Shown here: piece by piece, positions 10,533 to 19,726 of the stretch
How positions within the stretch are numbered: the first letter of the stretch is position 1
Layout: each line of letters starts with the position of its first letter
NCBI RefSeq assembly: GCF_014180715.1
Contig: NZ_JACEFC010000002.1
Coordinates: 1 to 64,000, forward strand
Direction: 5' to 3'
DNA: 64,000 nt
From: Nocardioides stalactiti
GTDB lineage: Bacteria; Actinomycetota; Actinomycetes; Propionibacteriales; Nocardioidaceae
Made by a program: the position numbers and the translations under genes
Notes under the pieces: model-generated
The model's database searches: none
What the model was told of the DNA's origin: nothing
What the model saw: only the letters and a program-made list of their open reading frames with translations

Positions 10533-11006
10533 ATGCGCCCGACCGAAAACGCAGTCATCCGTCCGATCAAGCCCGCCGACATCGACACGATCGTCGACCT
10601 CAACCAGGACGCCCTCGAGGGCGTCGGCCCGCTGGACTACGAGTCCGCGGCCCTGCTGGTGAAGCAGTCCGACCAGGCCCTGGTCCTCGACGTCGACGGC
10701 GACATCGCCGGCTTCGTGATCACGCTCCCGACCGGGGCGACCTACGACTCCTCGCGCTACGACTGGTTCGAGCAGCGGCTCGCCGACTACGTCTACCTCG
10801 ACCGGATCGTCGTGGCCGACACGCACCGTCGCCGCGGCGTCGCCTCACGGCTGTACGACGCGGTCGAGACCGACGTGCCCGTCGCGCTGGAGGTCTACGA
10901 GACCAACGACGCGTCGCTGGAGTTCCACCGCCGCCGCGGGTATCGCAAGGTCGGCGAGCTCCAGCACGCCGGCAAGCGCAACCTGATGCTGCTCAAGGCC
11001 TGCTGA
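10533..11006 (+). CDS. GNAT family N-acetyltransferase
   Basis: 157-aa GNAT-fold acetyltransferase. The N-terminal strand AVIRPIKPADIDTIVDLNQ is followed by LDRIVVADTHRRRGVASRLY, the acetyl-CoA-binding R/Q-x-x-G-x-A motif, and by LEVYETNDASLEFHRRRGY. I chose ATG 10533 because the homology begins there, although the frame is open far upstream. It is divergent from the phospholipase D-like gene and convergent with the exonuclease gene, with a 14-nt 3' overlap. The substrate is unknown. Confidence 0.85.
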   Translation: MRPTENAVIRPIKPADIDTIVDLNQDALEGVGPLDYESAALLVKQSDQALVLDVDGDIAGFVITLPTGATYDSSRYDWFEQRLADYVYLDRIVVADTHRRRGVASRLYDAVETDVPVALEVYETNDASLEFHRRRGYRKVGELQHAGKRNLMLLKAC

Positions 11007-12012
11007 GGGTCCGACCGAACGACGGGTCGCCGCTGAGTACCCGGAGCGCCAACGAGGTGGTCGCCTCCACGTTCAGGAAGCCGACGACCTTGCTGATCCG
11101 CTCCGGGTCCAGCGGCAGCAGGCCCGGGCTGCCCGGCACGTCGGGCGTCAGACCGAGGTCGAGGTCGTCCTGGCCGCCCATGAGCCGCACGTTGAAGTCG
11201 TAGCGCTCGCGCGCACCCGGCGCCGCCAGCCGTCGTACGACGGAAGCGCCGATGCGCCGGGCTCCGGTCTCCTCCGCCCACGAGTCCAGCGCCGCGATCA
11301 CGGCGAGCCCCTCGTTGTGCTCGATGTCGGCCCAGACGGTGGCCATCGGGCCCGCGTGCTCCAGCAGGGCCGCCGCGCCCTTCTCGCCGATCCCGGTGAC
11401 GCCGGGCAGGTTGTCGCTCGCGTCGCCGCGCAGCGCGGCGTACTCGAGGTAGCGCTCGGCCGCGACGCCGTACATCGCGAACAGCCGCTTCGGCGTGAGC
11501 AGCGGCGAGCCGGCGATGCCGCCGTCGATGACCCGCAGCACCCGGGTGTGGTCGCTGATGTGGGCGAAGGCGTCGCGGTCGCTCGTGATGATGATGCAGT
11601 CCCAGCCGTTGCGACCGGCCCAGGCGGCACCCGACGCGTTGACGTCGTCGGCCTCCAGGCCCGGCGGGGTGAGGGTCGCGAGCCCGAGCGCGTCGAGCAG
11701 CGCGCCGGCCCGCTCGAGCTGGTCGACGAGATCCGGGTGCTTCTCCGCGCGGCCCGCCTTGTAGTCGGGGTAGAAGTCCCGGCGCACCGAGGAGGTCCGG
11801 TCGTCGAGCCCGAAGATCACCGCGTCGGGCGCGAAGCCGTCGATGACGTCGAGGATCTGACGGACCATGCCCTCCAGCGCCCACGCCGGGCGGCCCGACC
11901 GGTCGGTGATCCGGGTGTGCATCCGCGCGTGGTGGCTGCGGTGCAGGAGCGACGGCGCGTCGACGACCAGCAGCAGCCTGCGGTCACGGGTGGGCACGTC
12001 GAGGGGTGGCAT
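10993..12012 (-). CDS. 5'-3' exonuclease (stand-alone PolA N-terminal domain type)
   Basis: About 339 aa, homologous to the 5' nuclease domain of DNA polymerase I but without proofreading or polymerase domains. Acidic metal-binding clusters are present: LLVVDAPSLLHRSHHAR, DFYPDYKAGR, PPGLEADDVNAS, ITSDRDAFAHI and GDASDNLPGVTGIGEKGAA, the last being the helix-3-turn-helix that binds DNA. The expected role is removal of flaps or RNA primers and DNA repair. The ATG at 12012 fits the family best; ATG 12027 adds five residues. It lies about 40 bp downstream of the nitrilase gene on the same strand. Confidence 0.9.
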   Translation of the reverse strand: MPPLDVPTRDRRLLLVVDAPSLLHRSHHARMHTRITDRSGRPAWALEGMVRQILDVIDGFAPDAVIFGLDDRTSSVRRDFYPDYKAGRAEKHPDLVDQLERAGALLDALGLATLTPPGLEADDVNASGAAWAGRNGWDCIIITSDRDAFAHISDHTRVLRVIDGGIAGSPLLTPKRLFAMYGVAAERYLEYAALRGDASDNLPGVTGIGEKGAAALLEHAGPMATVWADIEHNEGLAVIAALDSWAEETGARRIGASVVRRLAAPGARERYDFNVRLMGGQDDLDLGLTPDVPGSPGLLPLDPERISKVVGFLNVEATTSLALRVLSGDPSFGRTLSRP

Positions 12013-12051
12013 GGCGATCGCGCCCATCGTAGGTGCGCGGCGCCGAGCGGA

Positions 12052-12972
12052 TCAGGCCGGTCCGTCGCCCTCGAAGACGACCGGTGCCTTCGGCCGGGTG
12101 TCGACCCGGAGCGAGAAGACGTCGGGCCGTGCGTAGTGGCCGACCGGGTCGAACATCCGCCGCTGCGCGTGGACCTTCGACAGGTCGAGGTCGGCGTACA
12201 GGATCTCCTCGCGCCCCTCGACCGGGCCGGCGATGATGTCGCCGCCGGGCGCCACGATGGTGGTGAGGCCGCGCGACAGCCAGTCGTCCTCGCCGCCGTA
12301 CAGGTCGCCACGCAGGTCCTCGGGCACGTCGGAGCCACGGATCAGCGGCGCGACGCCGATGACGAACTGCCGCCCCTCCTTGGCGATGTGCTGGAGCGTC
12401 CCCACCCAGGTGTCGCTGGTGTCCCAGGTCGGTGCCAGGTAGATGTCGGGCCGCTGGGCATAGATCGCGGCGCGGGCCAGCGGCATGTAGTTCTCCCAGC
12501 ACAGCAGGCCGCCGACGACTCCGAACGGCGTCTGCACGACGGACAGCTCGGAGCCGTCGCCCATGCCCCACACGGTGCGTTCCCCGCCGGTCGGCATCAG
12601 CTTGCGGTGCCGCTGGAGGAGCGATCCGTCGGGGCCGAGGTAGAGCAAGGTGTTGTAGAGCGTCCCGCCGTCGACCTCGGTGACGCCGACCGCGACGTAC
12701 GCCGCCGCCTCGGCCGCCGCCTCCGCCATCCGGTCCAAGGCCGGTCCGGGGACGCTGACGGCGTTGTCGTACAGGCGCTTGATGAACGGACCGTCGCTCC
12801 ACGCCGGCGTCCGCCACACCCAGTCCGGGTAGGCGGGCACGAAGGACTCACCGAAGACGATGAGCTCCGCCCCGTTGCCGGCCGCCTCCTTCACGAGCGC
12901 GCAGACCTTGTCGACCGTCGCCTCCCCGTCGAGGAACACGGGCGTCGCCTGGACTGCAGCCACCGTCACCAT
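12052..12972 (-). CDS. nitrilase / carbon-nitrogen hydrolase
   Basis: 306-aa member of the nitrilase superfamily with the complete Glu-Lys-Cys triad: E42 in VFGESFVPAYPDWVW, K124 in RHRKLMPTGGERTVWG and C158 in GGLLCWENYMPLAR. The CWENYMP context is typical of true nitrilases (nitrile to acid plus ammonia) more than of amidases, although nitrile hydrolysis itself is inferred. The start is ATG 12972; the open frame extends upstream to 13911 but that part is unrelated. It is divergent from the DinB-like gene. Confidence 0.92.
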   Translation of the reverse strand: MVTVAAVQATPVFLDGEATVDKVCALVKEAAGNGAELIVFGESFVPAYPDWVWRTPAWSDGPFIKRLYDNAVSVPGPALDRMAEAAAEAAAYVAVGVTEVDGGTLYNTLLYLGPDGSLLQRHRKLMPTGGERTVWGMGDGSELSVVQTPFGVVGGLLCWENYMPLARAAIYAQRPDIYLAPTWDTSDTWVGTLQHIAKEGRQFVIGVAPLIRGSDVPEDLRGDLYGGEDDWLSRGLTTIVAPGGDIIAGPVEGREEILYADLDLSKVHAQRRMFDPVGHYARPDVFSLRVDTRPKAPVVFEGDGPA

Positions 12973-13053
12973 GCCGCCAGTGTGGCAGCGGATCGTGGAT
13001 CGGTGGCGGGGAATCCCGTCGCGGCTGCGGACACCGCTTGGAAGGATGGCAAG

Positions 13054-13608
13054 GTGACGTCGCCTGCCGAGATCGCCCCTGACACCAAGGACTGGACCTG
13101 GGTCCTCGACCGGGCCTGCGCCGAGTGCGGCTTCGACGCCGGCGCGGTCGACCGCGCGGCCCTGGGGTCCACGATCCGCGCCAACGCAGCGGCGTGGGCG
13201 CAGGTGCTGGCGTCCGTCGATGCGACCCGGCGCCCCGCGCCGACGGTGTGGTCGCCGACCGAGTACGCCGCCCACGTGCGCGACGTCCACACGATGTTCG
13301 CCGGCCGCGTGCGGCTGATGCTGACCGAGGACGACCCGACCTTCGCCAACTGGGACCAGGACGAGACGGCGCTGGCCGAGCGCTACGACCTCCAGGACCC
13401 CGCCGTCGTCGCACCGGCCCTGGTCGCCGCCGCTGACGAGGCCGCCGCGGCGTACGACGCCGTCGCGGGCGCGCAGTGGGAGCGGACCGGTACGCGGAGC
13501 AACGGCAGCCTGTTCACGGTCGAGTCGATCGGCCGCTACCACCTGCACGACGTGGTCCACCACCTCTGGGACGTGCGTGGGGTCGACCTGCCAGGATCCT
13601 CCGGGTGA
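13054..13608 (+). CDS. DinB / maleylpyruvate-isomerase-like protein
   Basis: 184-aa protein of the DinB/mycothiol-dependent metalloenzyme fold, a four-helix bundle common in actinobacteria. PTVWSPTEYAAHVRDVH and the C-terminal YHLHDVVHHLWDVRG supply the His residues expected as metal ligands. GTG 13054 has a good ribosome-binding site (GAAGGA, about 13041-13046). The gene overlaps the DUF3046 gene (GTGA) and starts a three-gene run with it and the MFS transporter. The reaction is unknown; a thiol-S-transferase role is plausible by family. Confidence 0.8.
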   Translation: MTSPAEIAPDTKDWTWVLDRACAECGFDAGAVDRAALGSTIRANAAAWAQVLASVDATRRPAPTVWSPTEYAAHVRDVHTMFAGRVRLMLTEDDPTFANWDQDETALAERYDLQDPAVVAPALVAAADEAAAAYDAVAGAQWERTGTRSNGSLFTVESIGRYHLHDVVHHLWDVRGVDLPGSSG

Positions 13609-13799
13609 GGCACACCGAGTTCTGGGCACGGCTCGACCACCAGCTGGGGGAGGCGTACTCACGCACCTGGGCCGAGACCCAGGTCCTTGGCGTCCTCGGT
13701 CACCGGACCCCGCAGCAGGCACTGGACGCCGGTGTCCCGCCCAAGCAGGTGTGGGCAGCGGTCTGGCAGTCGCTCGAGCTGCCCGTGAGCGAGAAGTGA
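13605..13799 (+). CDS. DUF3046 family small protein
   Basis: 64-aa protein beginning VRHTEFWARLDHQLG and containing LGVLGHRTPQQALDAG and PKQVWAAVWQSLELP, the signature of DUF3046, an actinobacterial family of unknown function often found just upstream of recA. Both its start and its stop are GTGA overlaps with neighbours, so it is embedded in the operon. No signal peptide or membrane segment is present. Confidence 0.88.
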   Translation: MRHTEFWARLDHQLGEAYSRTWAETQVLGVLGHRTPQQALDAGVPPKQVWAAVWQSLELPVSEK

Positions 13800-15073
13800 C
13801 CGCGCCGTCGCCCCTCGCGCCTGCTGCTGACACGGCGCTGCTGCAGCGTCGTACGGTCCGGGTGCTGGTGCTGACCCAGGCCGTCGGTGCGCTCGGCATC
13901 ACCATCGGCATCGCGACCGCCTCGCTGCTCGCGCGCGACCTGTCGGGATCCGAGGCGCTGTCCGGCCTCGCGCAGACGGCGCAGGTGCTCGGCGCGGCCG
14001 TGATCTCGTTCCTGCTCGCAGCGGTGATGTCGCGCCGGGGGCGGCGGATCGGTCTGGTGACCGGCTACCTGCTCGGCGCGGCGGGTGGCGGGCTCGCGGT
14101 GCTGAGCGGGGTCGTGGAGTCGATGCCCCTCCTGCTGCTGGGCGCGGTGCTGCTCGGCGCGGGCTCGTCGGCCAACAGCGCGGCTCGGTTCGCGGCGACC
14201 GATCTCGCAGACGACACCAATCGCGGGCGCTCGCTGTCGCTCGTGGTGTGGGCGACCACGATCGGGGCGGTCCTGGGTCCCAACCTCACCGGACCGGCCG
14301 GCGCCTTCGCCGACGCCGTCGACATCCCCGAGCTCACCGGGCCGTTCGCCATCGGCGCGTTCGGGATGCTCGGCGCCGCGCTGATCGCCTTCGTCGCGCT
14401 ACGGCCCGACCCGCTGCTCACCGCCCGCGAGCAGGCGGGGGAGGTCGTCGTCGGCCAGCCCGTCGCCGGCTCGTCCGCGGCACGTGCCCTCGCGGCCGTG
14501 AAGGAGCGCCCGGTGCTGGGGTTCGCGATCGGCGGGCTCGCCCTCGCGCACGCCACGATGATCTCGGTGATGGTGATGACGCCGCTCCACATGGAGCACG
14601 GTGGCGCGGAGCTCGACGTGATCGGCCTGGTCATCAGCGTCCACGTGCTCGGGATGTTCGCGTTCTCCCCGCTCGTCGGCATCCTGGCCGACCGGTTCGG
14701 CCGGCCGGTGGTGCTGGGGTCCGGGGGACTGGTCCTCGTCGCCGCGCTGCTGCTCTGCGCCTCCTCGCCGCAGGGGATGTCGTGGCAGGTGACCGCCGGC
14801 CTGTTCCTCCTCGGCCTCGGGTGGTCGCTGGCGATGGTGTCGGCCTCGACGATGGTCGCGGAGCACGCCCCGCTGGCGGTCCGCACCGACGTGCAGGGCA
14901 CCTCGGACCTGGTGATGGGGGTGACCGCGGCGTGCGCGGGGGCGCTCGCCGGGCTCGTCGTCGACCTCGCCGGCTACCCGGCGCTCGCGTTGGTCACGCT
15001 GGCGCTGGCGTTCGGCGTCGCGGGCTCCGCGGCGCGGGCGCAGATGATCGACACGACACGCCGCGCCTCCTGA
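13796..15073 (+). CDS. MFS transporter
   Basis: 425-aa integral membrane protein with the major-facilitator pattern: two sets of hydrophobic helices separated by a hydrophilic loop around residues 200-235 (RPDPLLTAREQ). A loop 2-3 basic motif (MSRRGRRIG) and its repeat in the second half (GILADRFGRPVVLGSG) are clear. It is probably a drug or metabolite exporter; the substrate cannot be read from the sequence. It starts at GTG 13796 overlapping the DUF3046 stop and ends 7 bp before the recA SOS box. Confidence 0.9.
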   Translation: MTAPSPLAPAADTALLQRRTVRVLVLTQAVGALGITIGIATASLLARDLSGSEALSGLAQTAQVLGAAVISFLLAAVMSRRGRRIGLVTGYLLGAAGGGLAVLSGVVESMPLLLLGAVLLGAGSSANSAARFAATDLADDTNRGRSLSLVVWATTIGAVLGPNLTGPAGAFADAVDIPELTGPFAIGAFGMLGAALIAFVALRPDPLLTAREQAGEVVVGQPVAGSSAARALAAVKERPVLGFAIGGLALAHATMISVMVMTPLHMEHGGAELDVIGLVISVHVLGMFAFSPLVGILADRFGRPVVLGSGGLVLVAALLLCASSPQGMSWQVTAGLFLLGLGWSLAMVSASTMVAEHAPLAVRTDVQGTSDLVMGVTAACAGALAGLVVDLAGYPALALVTLALAFGVAGSAARAQMIDTTRRAS

Positions 15074-15080
15074 CCACCTT

Positions 15081-15094
15081 CGAACAGGTGTTCG
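15081..15094. promoter_or_regulatory. LexA-binding SOS box upstream of recA
   Basis: CGAACAGGTGTTCG is a perfect match to the Gram-positive/actinobacterial LexA consensus CGAAC-N4-GTTCG. It lies 168 bp upstream of the recA start, just after the MFS gene. This implies LexA repression of recA with induction on DNA damage. The long leader leaves room for an additional LexA-independent promoter nearer the gene, as known in mycobacteria, but I could not fix one here. Confidence 0.9.
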
Positions 15095-15262
15095 GCTAGG
15101 TTCCTCCGTACGACGCCCGCAGCGCGAGCCGCGAGACGTCCACAGGTACGACGTACGGGCGAGACGATCCACCCACCGAGGCGGCTGATCAGGCTGTGTC
15201 GGACCCCCTCCCTAACGTCGCAGAGGTACCTGGCCCGATCACCAGACGAAGGACGTGAGGAC

Positions 15263-16315
<1,053 letters not shown>

Positions 16316-16316
16316 T

Positions 16317-16346
16317 GGCGCGAGCGTGTCGCTCCTTCGTCGCGCC
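16317..16346 (+). repeat. stem-loop immediately after recA
   Basis: GGCGCGA (16317-16323) pairs with TCGCGCC (16340-16346) across a 16-nt loop, starting one or two bases after the recA stop. There is no U-tract, so it is not a classical intrinsic terminator. It could stabilise the recA mRNA 3' end or reduce read-through into recX. Confidence 0.45.
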
Positions 16347-16412
16347 ACGCTGCCGCGCGCGCAGTCGAGGTAGTTGCGAGGCGGCGCTTCAAGGCGTCTC
16401 GCCGGTCGGCAC

Positions 16413-16485
16413 GTGGAAAGCGCGGCCATCTTCGCTCCGGTCGCTCGTTCCTCGCTCCCTCCGCTCAGGCGACCGCGTTTTCCAC
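16413..16485. repeat. large imperfect inverted repeat between recA and recX
   Basis: GTGGAAAGCGCGG (16413-16425) is complementary to CCGCGTTTTCCAC (16473-16485) at 12 of 13 positions. A nested pair GGTCGC (16439-16444) / GCGACC (16469-16474) lies inside. The interior has a repetitive CGCTC/CTCGCTCC composition unlike coding DNA. It looks like a mobile or interspersed palindromic element or a strong RNA hairpin; either could attenuate recX expression relative to recA. Confidence 0.5.
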
Positions 16486-16517
16486 GATGGCCGACAGTTG
16501 GAGAGGAGTGACCGCTC

Positions 16518-17048
16518 ATGGAGCACGAGCCCGACGAGCTTCGAGACCTGGGGCCCGAGCCGGACCATGAGGCGGTCGCGCGCAAGATCCTGCTCGACCA
16601 GCTGACCGGTCAGGCGCGGAGCCGTCACGAGCTGGCGCAGCGGCTGGCCCGCCGCAACGTCCCTGACGAGGTGGCGAGCCGGCTGCTCGACCGGTTCGAG
16701 GAGGTCGGGCTGGTCGACGACGAGGCGTTCGCGCGCAGCTGGGTCGACAGCCGGCAGCGCACCCGCGGCCTGGCCGGTCGGGCGCTGGCCCAGGAGCTGC
16801 GGCGCAAGGGGATCGACGACGAGACCGCCCGCGACGTCCTCGCCGAGGTCGGCCGCGACGACGAGGAGCGAGTGGCCCGCGAACTGGTCCGCAAGAAGCT
16901 GCGCAGCCTGCGCGGCGTCGACGACACGGTCGCGGCCCGTCGGCTGGTCGGCATGCTCGCCCGCAAGGGCTACGGCTCCGGGATGGCGTTCGCCGTGGTC
17001 AAGGACGAGCTCGCCTCGCTCGGGCGCGACGTCTCCGCGGACGCCTGA
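16518..17048 (+). CDS. recX: regulatory protein RecX
   Basis: 176-aa helical protein that binds RecA filaments and limits RecA activity. Family features visible are the repeated three-helix modules: QARSRHELAQRLARRNVP, FEEVGLVDDEAFARSWVDS with R-GLAGRALAQELRRKGI, and LRSLRGVDDTVAARRLVGML with ARKGYG. The ATG lies after a GGAGAGGAG Shine-Dalgarno. It is normally co-expressed with recA; here the 202-bp spacer carries two hairpins that may set the RecA to RecX ratio. Confidence 0.93.
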   Translation: MEHEPDELRDLGPEPDHEAVARKILLDQLTGQARSRHELAQRLARRNVPDEVASRLLDRFEEVGLVDDEAFARSWVDSRQRTRGLAGRALAQELRRKGIDDETARDVLAEVGRDDEERVARELVRKKLRSLRGVDDTVAARRLVGMLARKGYGSGMAFAVVKDELASLGRDVSADA

Positions 17049-17081
17049 CGTCGCCCCGCCCCGCGTGCCAGGATCGGATGC

Positions 17082-17633
17082 GTGACGACGGAGCAGACCC
17101 CGGCGGACGTCACGTTGCGCCCGATGACCCGGGCCGACCTCCCTGCCCTGGTGCGCTGGCGGCAGGCGCCCCACGTCGCGCGCTGGTTCGTCAGTGGCGG
17201 ACCGGCGACCGCGGACACCATCGCCGCCCACTACGGGCCGCGGATCGACGGCGTCGGCGCCACCCGGATGTGGGTCGTCGAGGTCGACGGCGAGCCGGTC
17301 GGCTTCGTGCAGGACTACCGGATCAGCGACCACCCCGAGTTCGCCGTGCTCGCGCCCGACCCTGCCGCGATCGGCCTCGACTACGTCATCGGCGAGGTGA
17401 CGTGGACCGGATGCGGGATCGGCGAGCGGATGCTGCGCGCCTGGTTCGACCTAGCACGCACCAGTTACCCCGACGCGACGACGTACTTCGCCGCGCCCGA
17501 CCACCGCAACGTCCGGTCCCGTCGGCTGCTGCTGCGCGTCGGGTTCGTCGAGGGCGTCTGGTTCGACGAGCCCCAGGCCGACGGGAGCGTCGCCACCGTC
17601 GTGGGACACAGCCGCGCTGCGGCCACGGGGTGA
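17082..17633 (+). CDS. GNAT acetyltransferase, AAC(6')-like
   Basis: 183-aa acetyltransferase resembling aminoglycoside 6'-N-acetyltransferases and related GNATs. Signals are LRPMTRADLPALVRWRQAPHV at the N-terminus, MWVVEVDGEPVGFVQDYRI, the IGLDYVIGEVTWTGCGIGE acetyl-CoA region and DHRNVRSRRLLLRVGF near the end. The start is GTG 17082. Chromosomal genes of this type often have no resistance role, so the substrate is left open. It is followed by the PPK2 gene after 23 bp. Confidence 0.8.
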   Translation: MTTEQTPADVTLRPMTRADLPALVRWRQAPHVARWFVSGGPATADTIAAHYGPRIDGVGATRMWVVEVDGEPVGFVQDYRISDHPEFAVLAPDPAAIGLDYVIGEVTWTGCGIGERMLRAWFDLARTSYPDATTYFAAPDHRNVRSRRLLLRVGFVEGVWFDEPQADGSVATVVGHSRAAATG

Positions 17634-17656
17634 GGCGCGGTGCAAGGATTGCGCCC

Positions 17657-18523
17657 ATGACCGCCGAGGACGACTACTCCGCCCTGCTGAGCCCCGCCGC
17701 CGGCCCCGTGGACCTGGCCGCCATCGCGACGGATGCCACCCCCGGCTCCGACGGCGACAAGGCGGCCGGGGAGGCTGAGCTGGTCGGGCTGGGCCCGGAG
17801 CTCGCCGACCTCCAGGAGCGGCTCTTCGCCCACGGCAAGGCCGACGGCCGCCACAGCGTCCTGCTCGTCCTCCAGGGCATGGACACCTCCGGCAAGGGCG
17901 GGACCCTGCGCTCGACGGTCGGGCTGATGGGCCCGCAGGGCGTGCGGATCACCTCGTTCAAGGCACCGACCCCCGAGGAGCTCGAGCACGACTTCCTGTG
18001 GCGGATCCGGCGCGCCCTGCCGACGCCCGGCTACGTCGGGGTGTTCGACCGCTCGCACTACGAGGACGTGCTCATCGGCCGGGTCCGTTCCCTGGCACCC
18101 CCCGAGGAGATCGAGCGCCGGTACGACGCGATCAACGCGTTCGAGGCCGAGCTCGCCGCGGCCGGCACGACGATCATCAAGTGCATGCTCCACATCTCGC
18201 CCGAGGAGCAGAAGGAGCGGCTGCTCGCCCGCCTCGACGACCCCTCGAAGCACTGGAAGTACAACCCCGGCGACCTCGCCGAGCGCTCCCTGTGGCCGGC
18301 CTACCAGGAGGCCTATGCCGTCGCCATCGAGCGCACCCACACCGACGTCGCGCCCTGGCACGTCGTACCGGCCGACCGGAAGTGGTACCGCAACCTCGCG
18401 ATCGGCCACCTGCTGCTCGAGGCGCTGCGCGGCCTCGACCTCGCCTGGCCGACGGCCGACTTCGACGTCGCCGAGGAGCGGCGCCGGCTCGCCGAGGAGG
18501 ACCCGCTGGGTGGGGACGCGTGA
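17657..18523 (+). CDS. polyphosphate kinase 2 family protein
   Basis: 288-aa PPK2-type kinase that transfers phosphate between polyphosphate and nucleotides. Walker A GMDTSGKGG (74-82) and the Walker B/lid signature FDRSHYEDV (130-138) are intact, followed by the family's KHWKYNPGDLAER region. One-domain PPK2 enzymes of this size usually act on AMP or ADP/GDP; which class this is cannot be told without phylogeny. The stop overlaps the HipA-like gene as GTGA, so the genes are translationally coupled. Confidence 0.93.
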   Translation: MTAEDDYSALLSPAAGPVDLAAIATDATPGSDGDKAAGEAELVGLGPELADLQERLFAHGKADGRHSVLLVLQGMDTSGKGGTLRSTVGLMGPQGVRITSFKAPTPEELEHDFLWRIRRALPTPGYVGVFDRSHYEDVLIGRVRSLAPPEEIERRYDAINAFEAELAAAGTTIIKCMLHISPEEQKERLLARLDDPSKHWKYNPGDLAERSLWPAYQEAYAVAIERTHTDVAPWHVVPADRKWYRNLAIGHLLLEALRGLDLAWPTADFDVAEERRRLAEEDPLGGDA

Positions 18524-19299
18524 ACGCGGTCGGGCTGGACCGGGTCCGGGTCACTCGCTACGTCACGCCGCTGCGCGAGGGCGGCAGCCTGCCTGGCGTC
18601 GTCGAGGGTGACGACCTCGGCACCTACGTCTGCAAGTTCCGGGGCGCCGGTCAGGGACCGCGCGTCCTCGTCGCGGAGGTGATCGCCGCGGGCCTCGCCG
18701 AACGGATCGGTCTGCGCACCCCGCGCCAGGTCGTGCTCGACCTCGGAGCCGACCTCGCCCGCTACGAGGCCGACGAGGAGGTCCAGGACCTGCTGCGGGC
18801 CAGCGTCGGCCTCAACCTCGGGATCGACTTCCTGCCCGGCGCGTTCGGTTACGACGGCGACCTGGCGCCCCACGCCGGTGTCGCGGCCAAGGTGCTCTGG
18901 CTCGACGCGTTCTGCGCCAACGTCGACCGTTCGTGGCGCAACCCCAACCTCCTGCTGTGGCACGACGACCTCTGGGTGATCGATCACGGCGCGTCGCTCT
19001 ACTTCCACCACGCCTGGGTGGGGGGAGTGACCGACCCGGAGCGGTTCGCCCGCCAGCCGTGGGACGTGTCCGACCACGTGCTGTCGACCTACCGCAGCGC
19101 GCTGCCGGCGGCCGATGCCGAGATCTCCGCGCTGCTCTCCGCCGCCGACCTCGAGGCGGTCGTGGCACAGGTCCCCGACACCTGGCTGGAGCCCGTCCCC
19201 GGCGCCGAGACGCCGGAGGCGTTGCGGTCGGCGTACGTCTCGTTCCTCACCGCACGCCTGGCGACGCGTCAGTGGCTTCCTGGTGCAGGTGTCGCGTGA
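18520..19299 (+). CDS. HipA-like kinase family protein
   Basis: 259-aa protein of the single-domain HipA-like kinase family. The N-terminal half has a glycine loop and lysine strand (GDDLGTYVCKFRGAGQGPR). The catalytic part appears as DAFCANVDRSWRNPNLLLWH followed by DLWVIDHGASLYFHH, the Asp- and DxG-like acidic positions. Unlike true HipA it has no HipB partner; a DUF3037 gene overlaps its 3' end (GTGA), a pairing I know from many bacteria. Function is unknown; it may phosphorylate a protein target. Confidence 0.8.
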   Translation: MNAVGLDRVRVTRYVTPLREGGSLPGVVEGDDLGTYVCKFRGAGQGPRVLVAEVIAAGLAERIGLRTPRQVVLDLGADLARYEADEEVQDLLRASVGLNLGIDFLPGAFGYDGDLAPHAGVAAKVLWLDAFCANVDRSWRNPNLLLWHDDLWVIDHGASLYFHHAWVGGVTDPERFARQPWDVSDHVLSTYRSALPAADAEISALLSAADLEAVVAQVPDTWLEPVPGAETPEALRSAYVSFLTARLATRQWLPGAGVA

Positions 19300-19697
19300 A
19301 CACCCAGCAAGGCATGAGCGCGCCGATGCCCTACCAGTACGTCGTCCTGCGCTGCGTGCCGCGCGTGGACCGCGAGGAGTTCCTCAACGTCGGCGTCGTG
19401 CTCTACTGCCAGGCCGCGGACTATCTCGCCGTGACCTGGCACTGCGACGCCGACCGGCTCCGCGCCGTCGACCCGCGGCTCGACGTCGACCGCGTGTGCG
19501 ACGCGCTCGCGTTCGTCGACGGGGTCTGCGCCGGCGACGAGCGCGGGGGAGCGGTGTCCGACCAGCCGCTCACCCAGCGCTTCGGCTTCCTCAAGGCCCC
19601 GAAGTCGACAGTGCTCCAGCCCGGCCCGGTCCACGGTGGTCTCACCGCGGACCCGGCTCGAGAGCTGGAGCACCTGTTCAGCCGACTGGTCGGCTGA
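19296..19697 (+). CDS. DUF3037 family protein
   Basis: 133-aa protein with the DUF3037 signature YQYVVLRCVPRVDREEFLNV followed by GVVLYC, and TQRFGFLKAPKSTVLQPGPV near the C-terminus. It overlaps the HipA-like gene by 4 nt (GTG 19296); ATG 19314 is an alternative start six codons in. The constant pairing with HipA-like kinases suggests that they work together, but no activity is known. Confidence 0.85.
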   Translation: MNTQQGMSAPMPYQYVVLRCVPRVDREEFLNVGVVLYCQAADYLAVTWHCDADRLRAVDPRLDVDRVCDALAFVDGVCAGDERGGAVSDQPLTQRFGFLKAPKSTVLQPGPVHGGLTADPARELEHLFSRLVG

Positions 19698-19711
19698 GTC
19701 GTTCGTTCAGG

Positions 19712-19726
19712 CCCGGTCAGACCGGG
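19712..19726. terminator. short hairpin between convergent genes
   Basis: CCCGGT (19712-19717) and ACCGGG (19721-19726) form a perfect 6-bp stem with a 3-nt loop, lying between the end of the DUF3037 gene and the chelatase gene and overlapping the latter's stop. There is no U-run on either side. It could act as a weak bidirectional terminator. Confidence 0.4.

Noticed and set aside
11317-13608. A 763-codon plus-strand frame across the exonuclease and nitrilase genes
   Set aside because: Only its last 184 codons (from GTG 13054) are a real protein; the upstream part is antisense to two well-supported genes.
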